Below, piece after piece: positions 5,301 to 6,583 of a stretch of 6,583 bases of DNA; position 1 is the stretch's first letter, and each line of letters starts with the position of its first letter. Source of the DNA: JBCCFW01 sp039029535. Its GTDB lineage: Bacteria; Acidobacteriota; JBCCFW01. The stretch is from NCBI GenBank assembly GCA_039029535.1, contig JBCCFW010000268.1, positions 1 to 6,583 of the forward strand, in the 5' to 3' direction. A program made the position numbers and the translations under genes. The notes beneath the pieces were generated by a model. It saw nothing but the letters and a program-made list of their open reading frames with translations. It did no database searches and had not been told where the DNA came from.

Positions 5301-6583
5301 GTGACGACCTCCGCGTCGCCCTGGAGCCGGGTGATGATCGGCCGCGGGTTGGAGCAGGCATCGCCCAGGCCGTCCTCGTCGGCGTCGACCTGCGACGGGT
5401 TGAAGGTCTCGGGACAGTTGTCGACGTCACCGCAGACCTCGTCGTTGTCGAAGTCGTTGTCGGGATCGAGCCCGCAGGCATCGCACGCATCACCCAGGAG
5501 GTCACCGTCGGCGTCGGCCTGGTCCTCGTTGGCGATCGTCGGGCAGTTGTCGAGGCAGTCCAGCACCGAGTCACCGTCGAGGCTCACGTCGGCGACGCCG
5601 CAGCCGCAGACCCCGGGGTCGACCTTGTCCGGGTCGACCGAGCAAGGATCGACACAGTCGGCCGTGCCGTCCATGTCGGAGTCGGTGTCCGGGCTGCCGC
5701 AACCACACTGACCGGGCTCGAGCTTGGAGCCGTCGTCCGGACACTGGTCGTTGCAGTCGGAGACGCCGTCCCCGTCGCTGTCCGTGTCGGCCGTGCCGCA
5801 ACCACACTGACCCGGCTCGGTCTTGTCCGGATCGGTGGGGCAATCGTCGTCGCTGTTGCAGGTGCCGTCGCCGTCCAGGTCGTCGTTCGGCGCATCGAGC
5901 GGACACGCGTCGCAGGCATCGCCCACGCCGTCCATGTCCGTGTCGAGCTGGTCGGCGTTGGCCGTGCTGACGCAGTTGTCGTTGCAATCCGCGGTGCCGT
6001 CCATGTCCGTGTCGGTGTCGGCGTTGCCGCAGCCGCACTGACCGGGCTCGGTCTTGTTCGGGTCCTCCGGGCACTCGTCGTCGCTGTTGCAGGTCCCGTC
6101 GTCGTCCAGGTCGTCATCCGGAGCGTCCAGCGGGCAGGCGTCGCAGGCGTCGCCCTCGCCGTCCATGTCCGTGTCGACCTGATCGGCGTTGGCCGTGCCG
6201 ACGCAGTTGTCGTTGCAGTCGGTCACGCCGTCCATGTCGACGTCCTCGTCGACGTTGCCACAGCCGCAGTCGCCCGGCGCCGTCTTGTTCGGGTCGTCGT
6301 CGCACTCGTCGACGCAATCGGCCGTGCCGTCCATGTCGGTGTCGGTATCGGCGTTGCCACAACCGCACTGACCGGGCTCGGTCTTGTTCGGATCCTCGGG
6401 ACACTCGTCGTCGCTGTTGCAGGTGCCGTCGTCGTCGAGGTCGTCGTCCGGAGCGTCAAGCGGACAGGCGTCGCAAGCGTCGCCCTCGCCGTCCATGTCC
6501 GTGTCGACCTGGTCGGCGTTGGCCGTGCCGACGCAGTTGTCGTTGCAGTCGGTCACGCCGTCCATGTCGACGTCCTCGTCGAC
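2357..6583 (-). CDS. Giant secreted multidomain protein: TSP3/CGCG array, lipase-like domain, dockerin-like C-terminus (5' end outside window)
   Basis: The frame is open from the right edge to a TGA at 2357-2359, giving 1408 visible residues (numbered here from the edge, V1). The methionine at 6563-6565 is not a credible start because it lies inside the repeat array and the frame stays open beyond it. Domain order: cysteine-rich TSP3-like array (1-410), Ig-like domain (412-526), lipase-like alpha/beta-hydrolase (527-779), beta-rich region (780-1134), beta-sandwich with a DSDPDSSALINLFLD motif (1135-1240), short TSP3 stretch (1241-1314) and dockerin-like pair (1324-1403). Dense Asp-rich calcium loops and many paired cysteines imply an oxidising, calcium-rich site outside the cytoplasm; the signal peptide would lie off the window. 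The function is unrecognised: adhesin, matrix protein and anchored hydrolase-like protein are all possible. The coding call is very secure. Domain names come from motif reading, not a profile search. Confidence 0.95.
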   Translation of the reverse strand, partial: VDEDVDMDGVTDCNDNCVGTANADQVDTDMDGEGDACDACPLDAPDDDLDDDGTCNSDDECPEDPNKTEPGQCGCGNADTDTDMDGTADCVDECDDDPNKTAPGDCGCGNVDEDVDMDGVTDCNDNCVGTANADQVDTDMDGEGDACDACPLDAPDDDLDDDGTCNSDDECPEDPNKTEPGQCGCGNADTDTDMDGTADCNDNCVSTANADQLDTDMDGVGDACDACPLDAPNDDLDGDGTCNSDDDCPTDPDKTEPGQCGCGTADTDSDGDGVSDCNDQCPDDGSKLEPGQCGCGSPDTDSDMDGTADCVDPCSVDPDKVDPGVCGCGVADVSLDGDSVLDCLDNCPTIANEDQADADGDLLGDACDACGLDPDNDFDNDEVCGDVDNCPETFNPSQVDADEDGLGDACSNPRPIITRLQGDAEVVTGNGLNIEIDATDPGGSPGAELASGLGIVSVVEYFIDEVGETPDGTVIIGEPLANVSLELLLSLPVDISLGQHVLFVRVIDDEGRPSLFLELSFVVTEAGGVPIILVPGWDPVWTPGDDGDRSAQVATWASRLDAAGCTTEVVDGHRAFASPRDNALALAETIDRVKSETGSTVVDILAFDYGAYGVLDHLTRDRAERLRTEAPSCVRNVVLVASPLQGWEFVDGLFLGLQRAAVVEREAGIEGPATQRLAEDRALRAISNGAAAFRSTIVDPGELDGVSFFLLAGERPATDDDDLLLSSSALVLGEGDNVVARVFTPDDEDRSSQDESRPTLHYELLERADFYNQLLAPIFKSDGESVLLSTTASRPFYGRPAVRTVRLLETEPVGGKFASTVVSNGNESVTVTQYSLAADVEVTVTSPSGKFFDVSSAEGDSNVTYQSGGNSSLSYAEFVLTDPEDGDWVFEITSAGGALSFGKISTVGALSADMELSADTVVQGGLITATLSIAPEDATVSTVVASFIAPDGTQTDVGMTPLGGNRFSGQVVTPVGEGSRGRWSVSAVGSGSYQGQQFALEGTESFDVTAGEVQATGFGDSTEDVDMDGTVDLLNVAVTLQVNEPGSYVISGKLADPGGQSAGTSSVSLDDVGAGSQEVTLSFAAESVSAQGVSGKFGVSSLSLTSVGGDPTVVSFETDVYETSDIDLSGFEANTRPSLRFLTPDGDTGLQDETLVITWVDSDPDSSALINLFLDDDDEGFDGQPIVAAINLSEDDETDRFELDLSTFDLVEGQEYYIHGSIEDADDASRVYAPASFRFGRDTDGDGLLDSYELANGLDAGRFDSESDADRDGLANVFESQIGTDPSDADSDVGGEDDGRERRFGRDPLLAGDDVFLPFGSVLGDVAPRGNPDGAVNITDVVGLLRMAVGLDEATPTEVVIGDVSPNILVETGTPDLRYRLGDTRVNIADVVSVLRVAVGLDQIVERR
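2375..2614 (-). other. Paired dockerin-like EF-hand domain at the C-terminus
   Basis: Residues 1324-1403, five residues from the stop. Two related halves are visible: GDVAPRGNPDGAVNITDVVG with LLRMAVGL, and GDVSPN then RLGDTRVNIADVVSVLRVAVGL. Each has an Asp/Asn calcium loop followed by an F-helix-like D-V-V-x-x-L-R-x-A-V-G, the layout of type I dockerins. The second half carries a longer loop (VETGTPDLRYRL region). No cohesin domain is visible, so a cellulosome-type role is not implied. It may instead be a compact C-terminal calcium-binding cap or sorting element. Confidence 0.7.
2642..2863 (-). repeat. Short C-terminal TSP3-type calcium-binding stretch
   Basis: Residues 1241-1314. RDTDGDGLLDSYELANGLD and SDADRDGLANVFESQIGTD are two classic bacterial TSP3 repeats (D-x-D-x-D-G-L-x-D-x-x-E). 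A degenerate third segment follows, around DSDVGGEDDGRER. Unlike the N-terminal array it has no cysteines, so it belongs to a different TSP3 subtype. Confidence 0.78.
2864..3181 (-). other. Fibronectin/Ig-like beta-sandwich with DpDsSA signature
   Basis: Residues 1135-1240. It begins NTRPSLRFLTPDGD, continues with LVITWVDSDPDSSALINLF and an acidic DDDDEGFDGQPI loop, and ends with EGQEYYIHGSIEDADD before an aromatic strand. This motif set recurs in modular bacterial exoproteins, usually close to C-terminal repeats or anchors. Structural role inferred. Confidence 0.5.
3182..3553 (-). other. Beta-sandwich domain with TEDVDMDGTVDLLNV motif
   Basis: Residues 1011-1134. A calcium-type DVDMDG loop leads into VAVTLQVNEPGSYVISGKL, then a QEVTLSFAAE strand and a GKFGVSSLSL strand. 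The layout resembles a module found near the C-termini of many large archaeal and bacterial surface proteins (D-x-D-G-D-G, G-x-Y-x-V-S-G-x-L). No catalytic role is apparent. Confidence 0.45.
3554..4246 (-). other. Beta-rich linker domains after the hydrolase
   Basis: Residues 780-1010. The first part has VEVTVTSPSGKFFDV and later DPEDGDWVFEITSAG, the pattern of bacterial pre-peptidase or CLCA-like beta-sandwiches that end in G-x-W-x-x-x-I. The second part (from about residue 908) has LSADTVVQGGLITATL, IAPDGT and GRWSVSAVGSG, as in bacterial Ig-type modules. Roles are probably structural. Domain boundaries are approximate. Confidence 0.45.
4247..5005 (-). other. Lipase-like alpha/beta-hydrolase domain with Asp at the nucleophile elbow
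   Basis: Residues 527-779. VPIILVPGW matches the first strand and oxyanion-hole turn of class 2 or PGAP1-like lipases. VVDILAFDYGAYG occupies the position of the usual V-D-L-V-G-H-S-M-G-G elbow. VLVASPLQGWEFVD matches the strand with T-P-H-x-G. GEGDNVV (D736) matches the acid-residue loop G-D-G-x-V. LHYELLERADFYNQL (H761) matches the catalytic-histidine helix. The order and spacing of all landmarks fit the fold, but the expected serine is aspartate (D608, codon 4760-4762). It may therefore be a non-hydrolytic binding domain, or use an Asp nucleophile as epoxide hydrolases and haloalkane dehalogenases do. Confidence 0.7.
5006..5350 (-). other. Ig-like or cadherin-like beta-sandwich domain
   Basis: Residues 412-526, between the repeat array and the hydrolase-like domain. 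The pattern ends in SVVEYFID, LGQHVLFVRVIDDEGR and FVVTEA, typical of bacterial Ig-like modules in which G-x-H-x-x-x-V-R-x-x-D is a late strand. It is probably a structural linker. No binding residues can be assigned. Confidence 0.6.
5984..6253 (-). repeat. Direct repeat copy B (330-base period)
   Basis: Partner of 6314-6583. The left boundary of the match falls exactly at a module edge (5984). The stretch 6182-6253 is identical base for base to 6512-6583, while differences cluster in 5984-6181. A third, more diverged relative of the spacer plus module lies at 5753-5983. Confidence 0.88.
6314..6583 (-). repeat. Direct repeat copy A (330-base period)
   Basis: This segment matches 5984-6253 at an offset of exactly 330 bases. 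By hand I count 16 base differences in 270 positions (about 94% identity), and the 90 encoded residues are identical. The copy continues past the right edge, so its full length is not visible. It comprises one CGCG module, one 44-residue spacer and the end of another module. Confidence 0.88.

Larger units (their letters stand above)
5354..6583 (-). repeat. Cysteine-rich TSP3-like array built from 33-residue CGCG modules and 44-residue spacers
   Basis: Visible residues 1-410. The basic module is 33 residues: C-x-x-D-P-x-K-x-x-P-G-x-C-G-C-G, then D-x-D-x-D-x-D-G-x-x-D-C. Six full modules lie at 6314-6412, 6215-6313, 5984-6082, 5753-5851, 5654-5752 and 5555-5653, in runs of two, one and three. 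Runs are separated by a 44-residue spacer (6413-6544, 6083-6214, 5852-5983) that holds a standard TSP3 repeat (NDNC to GDAC) plus a 20-residue DACPLDAP segment. The array ends with TSP3 repeats at 5354-5554, the final ones more divergent. The architecture predicts a rigid, calcium-stiffened, disulfide-rich stalk. Confidence 0.9.

Noticed and set aside
6563..6565. ATG as the start of the giant gene
   Set aside because: It falls inside a DVDMDG calcium loop that recurs elsewhere in the array, the frame remains open to the window edge, and no signal peptide follows.

Overview
The window holds two large, adjacent genes on the minus strand. Both run off the window, so neither is complete. Both encode secreted or surface-exposed, multidomain, acidic, calcium-binding-type proteins rather than metabolic enzymes. 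Base composition is strongly GC-rich, the signal peptide is of ordinary bacterial Sec type, and the domains are of a kind common in large exoproteins: thrombospondin type 3 (TSP3) repeats, a beta-propeller, Ig-like modules and a dockerin-like C-terminus. This suggests a high-GC Gram-negative bacterium with an elaborate cell surface, of the Myxococcota, Acidobacteriota, Planctomycetota or related type. The sequence alone does not settle the phylum.

Right part (2357-6583, minus): the last 1408 residues of a giant protein whose start lies beyond the right edge. In order it has a cysteine-rich TSP3-like array of 33-residue CGCG modules and 44-residue spacers, an Ig-like domain, a lipase-like alpha/beta-hydrolase domain whose nucleophile-elbow serine appears to be aspartate, about 460 residues of beta-rich domains, a second short TSP3 stretch, and a paired dockerin-like EF-hand domain at the C-terminus.

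Middle (2113-2356): a 244-base intergenic region with several GC-rich inverted repeats. One is a terminator-like hairpin just after the upstream stop, one is a pair of mutually exclusive stems, and one is a hairpin abutting the ribosome binding site of the next gene. No convincing promoter was seen.

Left part (1-2112, minus): the first 704 residues of a second secreted protein. It has a clear Shine-Dalgarno sequence and signal peptide, about seven propeller blades (two with large acidic or charged insertions), and then a TSP3 array of nine repeats cut by the left edge.

The two proteins share orientation, export logic and TSP3 repeats, so they may belong to one cell-surface or extracellular-matrix locus. 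The window shows no partner enzyme, cohesin, secretion machinery, RNA gene, mobile element or CRISPR array. The most unusual points are the Ser-to-Asp change in the hydrolase domain, the strictly quantised cysteine-rich array, and a 330-base tandem duplication whose copies differ only silently.
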